Shown here: positions 1 through 7,368 of the stretch, in pieces
Layout: each line of letters starts with the position of its first letter
Position numbering within the stretch: position 1 is the first letter of the stretch
Origin: Verrucomicrobiales bacterium
GTDB taxonomy: Bacteria; Verrucomicrobiota; Verrucomicrobiia; Verrucomicrobiales; SLCJ01
NCBI GenBank assembly: GCA_007125835.1
Contig: SLCJ01000118.1
Coordinates: 1-13,282, forward strand
Direction: 5' to 3'
Length of the DNA: 13,282 bases
Notes under the pieces: generated by a model
Seen by the model: the letters and a program-made list of their open reading frames with translations, nothing else
The model's database searches: none
Told to the model about the DNA's origin: nothing
Program-made: the position numbers and the translations under genes

Positions 1-78
1 CCGCCGGTCCACCACCCGTGAACACACGTGATACAGCCCGGATCGACCGGCTTGGGCAAGGGCTCTGGGCTTGCGCAT
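1..78 (-). CDS. REP-associated Y1 (HUH) transposase, N-terminal fragment cut by the window edge
   Basis: Reading leftward from an ATG at 78 gives 26 uninterrupted codons to the window edge, so only the N-terminus is visible. It begins MRKPRALAQAG and continues GLYHVCSRVVDRR. Short basic start, then Pro-Arg, then Y-H-V-x-x-R about 15 residues in, is how proteins of the Y1_Tnp / REP-associated tyrosine transposase family begin. The catalytic HUH motif and tyrosine would lie further left and cannot be seen. Such enzymes nick single-stranded DNA at palindromic ends; chromosomal copies are often single domesticated genes. The gene is divergent from the ABC-F gene, and the 107 bp between them must hold both promoters, though I see no convincing hexamer pair there. 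The call rests on a short N-terminal signature. A chance ORF is the main alternative. Confidence 0.55.
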   Translation of the reverse strand, partial: MRKPRALAQAGRSGLYHVCSRVVDRR

Positions 79-185
79 GCCTGCACCATAACCCACCCGC
101 ACACTCTCTCAACATAAAAATCGGGGTTGGACCCGTATGCAATTTTGGATGACTTGTGAGAGGATGGGGATAGAGTTGGAACTTC

Positions 186-1835
186 ATGCTTATTTTGAAA
201 AACCTGCGCAAGGCGTATGCCGGTCGGACTCTCTTCGAGGGGGTGGACTTCACACTCAACTGGGGGGAGCGTGTAGCGCTTGTTGGCCCCAATGGCGCGG
301 GGAAGAGCACGCTTTTTCGTTTGATCCAGGGGGTGGAGGAGGCGGATGAGGGGCGCATCGAACGGGATGAGTATGCGGTGATTGGATTTCTGGATCAGGA
401 GGCGGGCGATCCTGGCGAGGAGACTGTGTTGGAGCTGGCGATGGGTATCGACGAGGAGATGGTGCAGATTCTGCGGACAATGCATTTGGCGGAGGCGTCG
501 GGCGACACGGGGTCGGCGGCCTTTGCCGAGGCACAGGATCGGTTCAATGAGCGTCAGGGGTATCAGTTGGAGCCGAAAGCGAAGCGGGTTTTGTCCGGTC
601 TGGGTTTTCGGGATGCTGATTTTCACCGTCCGGCGTGGGAGATGTCGGGCGGCTGGGTGATGCGGGCGCGCCTGGCGCGGCTGTTGGTTTTGGAGCCGGA
701 TTTACTGCTGCTCGACGAGCCGACAAACCATCTCGATCTGATGGCACTGCTGTGGTTCCAGCGTCACCTTCGCCAGTATTCCGGTGGGCTGCTGGTTATT
801 TCGCACGACCGCGATTTTCTTGACGAGGTGGCAGAGACGGTGGTGGAGATCGACGGGGGAGTGGTATCCGTGTATCAGGGGAATTACACGTCGTATCTCG
901 GCCAACGGGACGAGAGGTATGAGCGCCGCTTGAGGGCGTGGCGCAATCAGCAAAAGGAGATTGAGCGTGTGCAGCGTTTCATAGACGAGTTTCGTTCGGT
1001 GGCATCGAAGGCGGCGCAGGTGCAGAGCCGCGTGCGCCAGTTGGAGAAGCTGGAGGTTCTGCCTAAGCCGCGTGCACCGCGCAAGGTGTTTTCGTTTCAG
1101 TTTCCGCAGCCGCCTCGGAGTATGAGGCGGGTGATCGAGCTGGAGGGCGTGCGCCAGGCGTATGGCGATCACGAGGTTTACCGAAACCTTGATTTCACGG
1201 TGGAGCGTGGCGATCGAATTGTTCTCGTGGGGCCGAATGGGGCCGGTAAGTCGACCTTATTGAAGATTCTCGCCGGGTTGGTGCCGATTCAGGCGGGAGA
1301 GCGGAGGGTGGGGAATGTGACCCGCATCGGCTATTTTTCGCAGCATCGCAGCGAGGGACTGGATCCGAACGGGACGGTGCTCGACGAGGTGATGACGGCT
1401 TCTCCGGAACTGCGTGAGGAGGAAGCCCGTTCGATTCTCGGTTCATTCCTTTTCCGACGTGCTGACGTGATGAAGAGGACATCGGTGCTGAGCGGCGGCG
1501 AGAAGAGCCGTCTGAACCTCGTCAAGTTTCTCGTCAACCCGCCGAATCTTCTGCTGATGGACGAACCGACCACACATCTCGATCTCCTTTCGGTTGAGGC
1601 CTTGATCGGGGCGCTCAGTCGTTTTGAAGGAAGTCTTGTGTTCATCTCCCACGATGTGCATTTTATTCGGGCGGTGGCGGAAACCACGGTGCATATCAGT
1701 GGTGCGGCACCGGTTCGCTATGCAGGCGGGTTCGACTATTTTCTGGAGAAGTCGGGCCTGCTTGATGATCGTGCTGCTGTGACGGCCGCCCAGGCCTTAG
1801 CTCCCGGGCGAAAGCAGGCCGACCGGCCGTCCTGA
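186..1835 (+). CDS. ABC-F family ATP-binding protein (ribosome-associated, tandem ABC ATPase)
   Basis: 549 aa with two ABC ATPase domains and no membrane segment, the layout of ABC-F proteins, which act in the cytosol on the ribosomal E site to relieve stalled translation or antibiotic block. Domain 1 (about 1-235): Walker A GPNGAGKST (34-42), signature MSGGW (153-157), Walker B with LLLLDEPTNHLD (173-184), switch His in VISHD (204-208). A charged helical linker (about 240-310) corresponds to the tRNA-interaction motif. Domain 2 (about 315-525): Walker A at 349-357, signature LSGGEKSRL (435-443), LLLMDEPTTHLD (455-466), FISHD (486-490). Asn of the usual PTNHLD is Thr in the second site. Both catalytic Glu residues are present. 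The ATG at 186 begins directly with the first ABC strand; only a weak purine stretch precedes it. Which ABC-F branch it belongs to (Uup, EttA or another) is not decidable here. Peptide deformylase follows 61 bp later on the same strand, probably cotranscribed. Confidence 0.93.
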   Translation: MLILKNLRKAYAGRTLFEGVDFTLNWGERVALVGPNGAGKSTLFRLIQGVEEADEGRIERDEYAVIGFLDQEAGDPGEETVLELAMGIDEEMVQILRTMHLAEASGDTGSAAFAEAQDRFNERQGYQLEPKAKRVLSGLGFRDADFHRPAWEMSGGWVMRARLARLLVLEPDLLLLDEPTNHLDLMALLWFQRHLRQYSGGLLVISHDRDFLDEVAETVVEIDGGVVSVYQGNYTSYLGQRDERYERRLRAWRNQQKEIERVQRFIDEFRSVASKAAQVQSRVRQLEKLEVLPKPRAPRKVFSFQFPQPPRSMRRVIELEGVRQAYGDHEVYRNLDFTVERGDRIVLVGPNGAGKSTLLKILAGLVPIQAGERRVGNVTRIGYFSQHRSEGLDPNGTVLDEVMTASPELREEEARSILGSFLFRRADVMKRTSVLSGGEKSRLNLVKFLVNPPNLLLMDEPTTHLDLLSVEALIGALSRFEGSLVFISHDVHFIRAVAETTVHISGAAPVRYAGGFDYFLEKSGLLDDRAAVTAAQALAPGRKQADRPS

Positions 1836-1896
1836 CGTTGATCTGCGGGGTTGTTTTCCGGGATTGCGGACCGGGCCCTTCCGGCTAGGTTGGGCC

Positions 1897-2484
1897 ATGA
1901 TTTTGGAGATAATCACCCTTGGCGACCCGGTTCTCCGCCGCAAGTGCCCGCCTGTTGAAATCATTGACGGATCGGTAGCGCAGCTCGCCGCAGCCATGAT
2001 AGAAACCATGCATGCCGCCGACGGCATCGGCCTTGCCGCGCCGCAGGTGGGCGTGAGCCTTCAGGTTGCTGTTGTGGATGTGCCGCCCATGGAGGGGGAG
2101 GCGGGGCTGTTCTGCCTTGATGGCGTGGACAAGGATCCGGCTGCTTTCATGCCGCTGGTGATGGTCAATCCGATCCTGGAAATGGGCACGGAGAAAGAGA
2201 GCCAGTCCGAGGGTTGCCTGAGCATCCCCGAGGTGCGCGGAAACGTGCTTCGCCCGTTTGCCGTGATCGCCCGCTACACAGCACTGGACGGTTCCCGGCA
2301 CTTGCTGGAGTGCGACGGGCTGCTTGCGCGGGCGATCCAGCATGAAGTGGATCACCTCAACGGCATTCTTTTTATTGACCGCATGAGTGCGGCGGCGAAG
2401 CTGCGGATCCGCCGCGCGCTGCGCGACCTTGCCCGCGAGCCTGCCCGTTACCGCTACACGCCGGGGCCTGCGCAAGGCGGCTGA
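1897..2484 (+). CDS. def: peptide deformylase
   Basis: 195 aa, slightly long for the family. The enzyme removes the formyl group from the initiator methionine of nascent proteins at the ribosome, using an active-site metal. All three family motifs are intact: GIGLAAPQVG (43-52), EGCLS (105-109) and HEVDH (149-153). Metal ligands are C107, H149 and H153; the catalytic acid is E150. The N-terminus MILEIITLGDPVLRRKC is the usual start. I chose ATG 1897 because the in-frame TTG at 1864 would add 11 unconserved residues. A short inverted repeat, GGCCC (1874-1878) with GGGCC (1892-1896), touches the start codon and could mask initiation; this is speculative. It probably shares a transcript with the ABC-F gene and perhaps with the FHA gene 91 bp downstream. 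A 6-bp stem (2511-2525) in that gap lacks a T-run and is not a convincing terminator. Confidence 0.95.
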   Translation: MILEIITLGDPVLRRKCPPVEIIDGSVAQLAAAMIETMHAADGIGLAAPQVGVSLQVAVVDVPPMEGEAGLFCLDGVDKDPAAFMPLVMVNPILEMGTEKESQSEGCLSIPEVRGNVLRPFAVIARYTALDGSRHLLECDGLLARAIQHEVDHLNGILFIDRMSAAAKLRIRRALRDLAREPARYRYTPGPAQGG

Positions 2485-2575
2485 CACACTCAGCCGGAAA
2501 AAAACAGGTGAAAGCCCGGGGCTTTGTCCGAGAGTATCTTGAACAGCTCCTGGCACTTCCAACCCACATCACTTC

Positions 2576-3283
2576 ATGGCCAACACTCCTCCCAAACTCA
2601 TCGTCACACTCCCGGACGGCGAAGTGCGCAAGTATGCGTTGCAGGTGGACAGCGTGCGAATGGGGCGCGCAGACGACAACACGGTGGTGATCGACGACCC
2701 GAGCCTGAGCGCGCACCATGCGGTGCTCCACCAAATGGGTGACCGTTACGAAATTCTTGACCTAGGTTCGACGAACGGCCTTGAGTTTCAGGGCGAGCGT
2801 ATTATCAGCCGGCTGCTTGAGGACGGCGACGAATTGAAGATCGGAGCGGTGAGCCTGCAATTCATCGACCCGGATCACCCCCCCGCCATAGAATCGGAAG
2901 GTGATGCAGTGGTTGGGGTGGAGGAGGAGGGGGAAGAGGCGGCTGCCCCGCCGCCGCCGTCACCTCCGCCCGCATCTGATGTGGCTGAGGTCACACTTGA
3001 CGCGACACCGGCTCCGGTAGCCGTACGCAAGACCGCAACTCAGCCACGGGGGCCGGTGCAGCTTGACAGCGAAGGCGGTGGATTTGTAGCCGGGGTGGTG
3101 CTCTTCCTCTTCACCCTGTTGGCTCCTGTTGTCGGGCTCCACGTGCGGCATTTTCAGGAAACCGGCGGCAACCTGATGATTCTCGATTTTCTGGAGGCCC
3201 GTTCGGGGGAAATGGTGGAAGAGAACGCGACGGATTCCGAGGGGCTTCCTCCGGAAAATGAAGTGGAGGACGAGAGTCCCTGA
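2576..3283 (+). CDS. FHA-domain protein with a single transmembrane helix and acidic C-terminal tail
   Basis: 235 aa. Residues about 5-97 form a forkhead-associated domain, a phosphothreonine-binding module: MGR (29-31), the Ser-x-x-His core at S45-H48, and STNG (65-68) are in the expected order. A low-complexity acidic and Pro-rich linker follows (about 105-160, with PPPPSPPP at 125-132). One hydrophobic segment at about 168-190 (GFVAGVVLFLFTLLAPVVGL) looks like a membrane helix. The C-terminal 30 residues are strongly acidic (EMVEEN...EVEDESP). There is no signal peptide, so the FHA domain is probably cytoplasmic, with about 45 residues outside. FHA domains usually read Ser/Thr kinase signalling or dock partners; no kinase gene is in the window. 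ATG 2576 is the first in-frame ATG before the FHA fold, and no Shine-Dalgarno is visible. Specific function unknown. Confidence 0.85.
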   Translation: MANTPPKLIVTLPDGEVRKYALQVDSVRMGRADDNTVVIDDPSLSAHHAVLHQMGDRYEILDLGSTNGLEFQGERIISRLLEDGDELKIGAVSLQFIDPDHPPAIESEGDAVVGVEEEGEEAAAPPPPSPPPASDVAEVTLDATPAPVAVRKTATQPRGPVQLDSEGGGFVAGVVLFLFTLLAPVVGLHVRHFQETGGNLMILDFLEARSGEMVEENATDSEGLPPENEVEDESP

Positions 3284-3376
3284 CGCCAGCCGATTCGCCT
3301 GTCGATACACACCATGAAAGACGCCTGCTTTGATTTCCGTTTTCCTCATTTCCCAGTCCCGACGCCAAAGCTGCTT

Positions 3377-3404
3377 GCAATAAGCGCGCCATGAGCCTTA
3401 TTGC
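3377..3404. repeat. 8-bp perfect inverted repeat between the FHA and oxidoreductase genes
   Basis: GCAATAAG (3377-3384) and its exact reverse complement CTTATTGC (3397-3404) are separated by 12 bases. The site lies in the 229-bp gap, 94 bp after the FHA stop and 108 bp before the oxidoreductase start. No T-run follows on either strand, so an operator or RNA hairpin is more likely than an intrinsic terminator. Chance occurrence is also possible. The rest of this gap shows no convincing gene or promoter. Confidence 0.35.
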
Positions 3405-3512
3405 CATTCAAGCCGCTCCCACTCCAAGAATACAGGTGCACCTCACTTTCACCGACCCGGCGGCTCCGTCCGCTGGAAACAACCCACAACAACCCATCCA
3501 AAGACATCCCTT

Positions 3513-4808
3513 ATGGAAACCAACCGAAGAAAATTCATGAAAACCGGGGCACTCGCCGCAGGTGCCGCCTCGCTGCCGATCCTCGGCTCCGCCCAGGCCG
3601 GCACATCGTCCACCCTCAAAGTCGCGCTCGTTGGCTGCGGCGGGCGGGGCATTGAGGCCCTTCGCCAGGTGATGAGAAACCCAGGCATTGAAGTGGTTGC
3701 GCTGGCTGACGCCTTTGAGGGCGGCATCAACGCAGCCATGAACGCGATCAACAACACCGAGAAGGGTCAGGGCACTGCGGTGAATGTTCCGCAGGAAAGG
3801 CGGTTTGTCGGCCTGACGTCTTATAAGGGGGCAATTGACAGTTGCGACCTCGTGTTGCTTTGCTCGCCCCCTGTCTGGCGCCCGAATCATTTTTCCTATG
3901 CCGTCGAAAAGGGCGTTCACTCATTCATGGAAAAGCCGGTGGCATCGAATGCAGCCGGTGTGCGCCAGGTGTTGGATGCGGCCCGGGTGGCGAAGGAGAA
4001 GAACCTCAAGGTCAGCGTTGGTTTCCAGCGGCGCTTTGACCCGGTTTACCTCGAGACGTACCAGCGTGTGGCCGATGGCATGATTGGCGATGTGGTTGCC
4101 GCCCAGGTTCATTGGATGAGCGGCGGCGTCTGGGTGCGGGAAAGGCAGCCGGGCGAATCCGAGATGCATTTCCAGTGCCGGAACTGGTATTATTTCTACT
4201 GGAACAGCGGCGACGGGATTGCCGAGCAGCACATCCACAACATTGACATTGCCAACTGGTTCATCGGAGACACGCCCGAGCGGTCTTACGGGATCGGCTC
4301 TCGCAGTGTGAGAATCGGTCCGAATTACGGGGATATCTACGACGCTTTTGGAGTGGAATTTGTGTATGACAAGGGAATCACTGTCAACAGTTACTGGCGC
4401 CACCATCCGAATACGGCGAACCGTGTAGGCGAAACGATCCTCTGTGCAACGGGGAGAGCCCAGGCCGGGCGGATCTGGAATCGTGACGGCCAGGAGATTT
4501 GGCGCTACGAGGGAGAAAGGGTCAATCCGATGCAAGAGCAGCAGAACGAGCTGGTCAAGGCGATTCGGGAGAATGGCGAGATGGACATGGCTGAGCTTGG
4601 TGCCAAAAGCACCATGACCGCGATCCTCGGCCGGATGGCCGCCTACAGCGGTCAGAACGTGCCCATGAGCCGTGCTCTGGCGGCCAACGATGAAGGCCTT
4701 GTGCCCGAGGAGAGCTTTGAAGCCACGCCACCTGTATTGCCGGGGGACGACGGCCTCTATCCTACCCCCGTGCCCGGGGTATATGATCCCTTCAATCCGC
4801 TTGGCTGA
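3513..4808 (+). CDS. Gfo/Idh/MocA family oxidoreductase with twin-arginine signal
   Basis: 431 aa. The N-terminus NRRKFMKTGALAAGAA with a following Leu/Ala stretch and AQA at 27-29 is a twin-arginine signal peptide, so the enzyme is exported folded with its cofactor, as is glucose-fructose oxidoreductase. A Rossmann fold follows: VALVGCGGRG (37-46) binds NAD(P), and EKP (140-142) is the conserved family motif with its Lys. The C-terminal substrate domain carries EQHIHNIDIANWF (238-250), where H242 and D245 occupy the usual catalytic positions. Family members oxidise or reduce sugars, inositols and related polyols; the substrate cannot be named from sequence. Exported paralogues are abundant in Planctomycetes and Verrucomicrobia, where they are linked to glycan breakdown. 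The tail (about 395-431, rich in Pro and Gly) lies outside the core. No carbohydrate operon surrounds it. ATG 3513 is chosen because it precedes the twin-arginine motif; only a weak AAAGA lies upstream. Confidence 0.92.
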   Translation: METNRRKFMKTGALAAGAASLPILGSAQAGTSSTLKVALVGCGGRGIEALRQVMRNPGIEVVALADAFEGGINAAMNAINNTEKGQGTAVNVPQERRFVGLTSYKGAIDSCDLVLLCSPPVWRPNHFSYAVEKGVHSFMEKPVASNAAGVRQVLDAARVAKEKNLKVSVGFQRRFDPVYLETYQRVADGMIGDVVAAQVHWMSGGVWVRERQPGESEMHFQCRNWYYFYWNSGDGIAEQHIHNIDIANWFIGDTPERSYGIGSRSVRIGPNYGDIYDAFGVEFVYDKGITVNSYWRHHPNTANRVGETILCATGRAQAGRIWNRDGQEIWRYEGERVNPMQEQQNELVKAIRENGEMDMAELGAKSTMTAILGRMAAYSGQNVPMSRALAANDEGLVPEESFEATPPVLPGDDGLYPTPVPGVYDPFNPLG

Positions 4809-4830
4809 TCGAAGGTTTGCCGATTATTCT

Positions 4831-4848
4831 TGCCGCTGCAAAGCGGCA
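4831..4848 (+). other. stable RNA hairpin with GCAA tetraloop downstream of the oxidoreductase gene
   Basis: TGCCGCT (4831-4837) and AGCGGCA (4842-4848) form a perfect 7-bp stem closed by GCAA, a GNRA tetraloop. It starts 22 bp after the oxidoreductase stop. No T-run follows, so it is more likely a 3'-end stabiliser or pause site than a terminator by itself. A true terminator follows closely. Confidence 0.55.
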
Positions 4849-4861
4849 TTCGAGCCCTTGC

Positions 4862-4913
4862 CCCCCGTCCCGTGGTTTTCCGCAGATGTGCGGAGCTGCG
4901 GACGGGGGCTTTT
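4862..4913 (+). terminator. intrinsic terminator closing the plus-strand run
   Basis: CCCCCGTCC (4862-4870) pairs with GGACGGGGG (4900-4908), a 9-bp GC-rich stem, followed almost at once by TTTT (4910-4913). The long loop can form an inner CCGCAG/CTGCGG type pairing. It lies about 54 bp after the oxidoreductase stop and before the trmO start at 4929, so trmO probably has its own promoter or depends on read-through. Confidence 0.7.
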
Positions 4914-4928
4914 CGTTTCCTCGCTCTC

Positions 4929-5753
4929 ATGAAAACAAGCCACATGGGGGGGGTGCCGCGCGGGAACGATCCTGGTGTTGGTGGCGGCGGGGGTGATGGG
5001 GTGGCGGCGCAGGTTTACATTGGCCGTGTTTTTTCGCCTTTTGGAGAGAAATTTGGTGTGCCGAGGCAGGCCCTTCCTGCGGGGGTTGCGGGTGGAGTCG
5101 AGCTTGTCGCGCCGTGGGGGCGAGTCGAGTGCTTGCGCGGACTTGAGGAGTTCTCCCATTTCTGGATTATATCGCTGGCGCATCTGATTTTGCCCGCAGA
5201 TACGAAGCGCACGACCAACCGACCGCCGCGCCTGGGCGGCGGTGCGAGGACGGGGGTCTGGGGCTGCCGTTCACTTTTCCGTCCGAACCGGATTGGTCTG
5301 TCGCTCGTCCGGCTCTCCCGGATTGAGCCCATCGGCTCCGGGGCCGCGCGCATCCACTGCCTGGGAATCGATCTTGTTGACGGCACGCCGGTTCTCGACA
5401 TCAAACCCTACCTTCCCTATGCCGATTGTGTTCCGGGTGCCGTCCCGGGCTATGCCGCCTCACCACCCGCCGCTGTCCTGATGCCGCAATGGAGTGACGA
5501 AGCGCTGCGTTCCCTTGAGGATTTGGAACTCGACCGCGACGAGTTTCGCCGATTGGTGGATACGGTGCTTTCCCACGACCCCCGTCCCGCCGGATCACGG
5601 CAGGAGCCGGGACGGCGACATGGCATCCTTTTGCACGGGGTGAACGTCCATTTCCATATTGAGGGCGACCTGGCCATCGTCTCCGGGCTCAGTGGCAGGA
5701 GCGGCCCGCTTTCCGGAACCAGTGATACGAAAGGTGGTTCAGCCGGAACTTGA
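4929..5753 (+). CDS. trmO: tRNA (N6-threonylcarbamoyladenosine(37)-N6)-methyltransferase TrmO
   Basis: 274 aa. TrmO (YaeB/TsaA family) methylates t6A37 to m6t6A37 in threonine tRNAs using S-adenosylmethionine and has an unusual beta-barrel methyltransferase fold. Family motifs in order: IGRVFSPF (31-38), KFGVPRQ (41-47), LEEFSHFW (72-79), the RPPRLGG segment (about 98-104), RPNRIGLSLV (118-127), and DLVDGTPVLDIKPYLPYAD (148-166). The second half (about 215-255) carries DPRPA and a GVNVHFHI strand resembling the C-terminal domain of proteobacterial TrmO. The first 25 residues are Gly-rich and not part of the fold. ATG 4929 is preferred because any earlier in-frame start would lie inside the terminator; ATG 4944 is also possible. 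Neither has a Shine-Dalgarno. The 3' end overlaps the convergent membrane-protein gene by 15 bp. Confidence 0.92.
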   Translation: MKTSHMGGVPRGNDPGVGGGGGDGVAAQVYIGRVFSPFGEKFGVPRQALPAGVAGGVELVAPWGRVECLRGLEEFSHFWIISLAHLILPADTKRTTNRPPRLGGGARTGVWGCRSLFRPNRIGLSLVRLSRIEPIGSGAARIHCLGIDLVDGTPVLDIKPYLPYADCVPGAVPGYAASPPAAVLMPQWSDEALRSLEDLELDRDEFRRLVDTVLSHDPRPAGSRQEPGRRHGILLHGVNVHFHIEGDLAIVSGLSGRSGPLSGTSDTKGGSAGT

Positions 5754-6560
5754 TGTCCTGAAAAGTGTGGCGATGCTGTCGAGCAGTCGAGCGGTTTCTT
5801 GCCAGGTGGCCTCGCCCAGGTCGCGGAAGCCCGCCTCGGGAGAGATCCAGGCGAGGAAGCCGGCGATAAGGAGAAGGTTTCCCAAATAGATCACGACCAG
5901 AGAGAAAAAGTAGCCGTTGATTTCGAGGTCGGACTGTCCGCGGCGGGACATCATGATGGTGAATGAAATGTGGAATGCCCAGCCAAGGCCTGCGGTGAAA
6001 AACAGGATTGGGTTGAAGTGAGGAACGTCGATGATCAGGCGGCTTGTGCCGAGGAGGCCAAGGGAAACGAGCAGCCAGAAGGGCACGATGTAGGGAGAGA
6101 GGGAAATGATCACGTTGTTCTTGTCGGTGAGCACATATCCGCCCCGGGCAGTGGCCTGGACCCTCCCGACCCTGGCTCCGCAGAGCAAGGCGGCGATGGC
6201 GTGGGTCCATTCGTGGCCAAGCACATACAGTCCGGTGGGACGCGGCAAGAGAAAGAATGCGGCGACCCACAGGGTTGCGCCGGTGACAAACAATCCCAGT
6301 TCCGGCGACTCGTAGACCGGAGAGCCGGCGTGCCCCTGAAGGAAGACCTGGAAAAATGCGACCGTGAAGACCCAGCACACCGGCAGCAAGGGGACCGCCA
6401 AGGCCATCTTGAACCAAGGCAGGGGGATCTCCCCTGAACCCCCGACACATGGCTCCGGCGATGCTTCGGCCCCGGAACGCACAAGGCGGACCAACTTGGG
6501 GTCGTTCCGGCCCCGTTTTTGTTCGCGCCTGCGTTGGCTCGATGTCGGTTTGCTTGGCAT
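5739..6560 (-). CDS. polytopic membrane protein with HEWTH zinc-protease motif (M50/site-2-protease-like)
   Basis: 273 aa. A basic, Ser/Arg-rich N-terminus (1-50) is followed by about six hydrophobic segments (roughly 50-75, 88-106, 110-128, 149-171, 182-203, 215-238). HEWTH at 116-120, within VLGHEWTHAIAALLCG, matches the HExxH zinc site of intramembrane M50 peptidases, where the helix continues into Ala/Gly residues. RGGYV (139-143) follows, as in that family. The usual second motif NPxxDG is not present; D211 in GQSDLEING is the best candidate for the third metal ligand. So it could be a divergent site-2-like protease or an enzyme-dead relative. It lies 180 bp after the Wza-like gene on the same strand. 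A TATATT (-10-like, 6618-6623) sits upstream without a good -35 partner, so cotranscription with the export genes is possible but unproven. Start ATG 6560 has no Shine-Dalgarno. Confidence 0.75.
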   Translation of the reverse strand: MPSKPTSSQRRREQKRGRNDPKLVRLVRSGAEASPEPCVGGSGEIPLPWFKMALAVPLLPVCWVFTVAFFQVFLQGHAGSPVYESPELGLFVTGATLWVAAFFLLPRPTGLYVLGHEWTHAIAALLCGARVGRVQATARGGYVLTDKNNVIISLSPYIVPFWLLVSLGLLGTSRLIIDVPHFNPILFFTAGLGWAFHISFTIMMSRRGQSDLEINGYFFSLVVIYLGNLLLIAGFLAWISPEAGFRDLGEATWQETARLLDSIATLFRTSSSG

Positions 6561-6740
6561 TGGCCAAGGAATCTACTCCGCATTCCCATCTAGGCGCAAG
6601 GAATTACGCCAAAGCAAAATATAAGCAATCGGCAGCGAAAGCGGTAGACGCCATCGAGGCACAGCCCATGGCGGTTCGTAGACCGGCCGGGCCGGGGGGC
6701 GGCCGGAAACTGGGTGAAGCGGTGTGCCGCTAGCGGGCGC

Positions 6741-7319
6741 TTAGGGTTCGAAAATCCCTTTGCGGTCGATTTCGAGGCGGTCTCCCGGCAGCAGCCTGGC
6801 TTCCTTGTCCTCGTTCCGCGTTAGGTCGAGTGTCCGTGGCTCCTGCCCATCGCGGTAGAGAAACACCCTGCGAATCTGCCCGAACCGTGCGGCACCGCCC
6901 ACTGCCGAGAAGGCATCGAATGCCGTCATTCCCTCATAGTATTCGACGGGTCCCGGCCGGGTGGCGTGTCCGCCCACGGTGATTCTTCGTGCCACCGCCG
7001 GTTTGTCCACCAACACACTGACAGTAGCGCTGGTGAAAATCTCGGCATCGCGGTAGGCTTGGGCGATGCGGGTGGCGAGTTGGCCTTCGGTGAGTCCGGC
7101 GGCGGAAACACCGGCCTGGTTCAGATATGGCAGGCCGACCAAGCGTCCGTTTTGGTCAATCCGATATTGACCTGAAACGTTCTGGCTTTCCGAATCGGGC
7201 ACACCGCGGATGGCGAGTTGAACCATGTCGCCCTCGCGGAGCACGGCCTGCGCGTTCACAGAGAGCGGGGCAAGGAGCCCCAGGACGAGAAAGACAAGAG
7301 CGGCTGTAAGATTCTTCAT
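6741..7319 (-). CDS. small Wza-like polysaccharide export protein (Poly_export plus one SLBB domain)
   Basis: 192 aa from ATG 7319, chosen because MKNLTAALVFLVLGLLAPLS is a classic signal peptide with cleavage after NAQA (25). Upstream in-frame codons would bury it. Residues about 27-107 form the polysaccharide biosynthesis/export domain (REGDMVQLAI, then DQNGRLVGLPYL) and about 111-188 a single SLBB domain (ITVGGHATRPGPVEY, ending LLPGDRLEI). These proteins form the periplasmic part of an outer-membrane exit channel for capsule or exopolysaccharide. Two differences from E. coli Wza (about 380 aa, lipoprotein): no lipobox Cys, and neither a second SLBB nor a C-terminal amphipathic pore helix. 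It therefore probably needs a partner to cross the outer membrane. It begins 49 bp after the Wzc-like gene, on the same strand and presumably in one operon. Confidence 0.88.
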   Translation of the reverse strand: MKNLTAALVFLVLGLLAPLSVNAQAVLREGDMVQLAIRGVPDSESQNVSGQYRIDQNGRLVGLPYLNQAGVSAAGLTEGQLATRIAQAYRDAEIFTSATVSVLVDKPAVARRITVGGHATRPGPVEYYEGMTAFDAFSAVGGAARFGQIRRVFLYRDGQEPRTLDLTRNEDKEARLLPGDRLEIDRKGIFEP

Positions 7320-7368
7320 GGCAACGATGATTTTCCGGTTCTGGTCGGGAATGAGTGGGAGAGCTGCA

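Noticed and set aside
1864..1896. Upstream TTG start for peptide deformylase
   Set aside because: Adds 11 residues outside the conserved fold; ATG 1897 gives the standard family N-terminus.
2511..2525. Hairpin AAAGCC-CGG-GGCTTT after peptide deformylase as a terminator
   Set aside because: Short stem and no T-run after it.
5689..6567. Minus-strand frame of 292 codons overlapping the HEWTH gene
   Set aside because: Arg/Pro-rich low-complexity translation in a shifted frame; the neighbouring frame has membrane helices and the HEWTH motif.
6683..6706. GC-rich CCGGCC/GGCCGG inverted repeat downstream of the Wza-like gene as a terminator
   Set aside because: No T-run on the minus-strand side; likely a by-product of local GC content.
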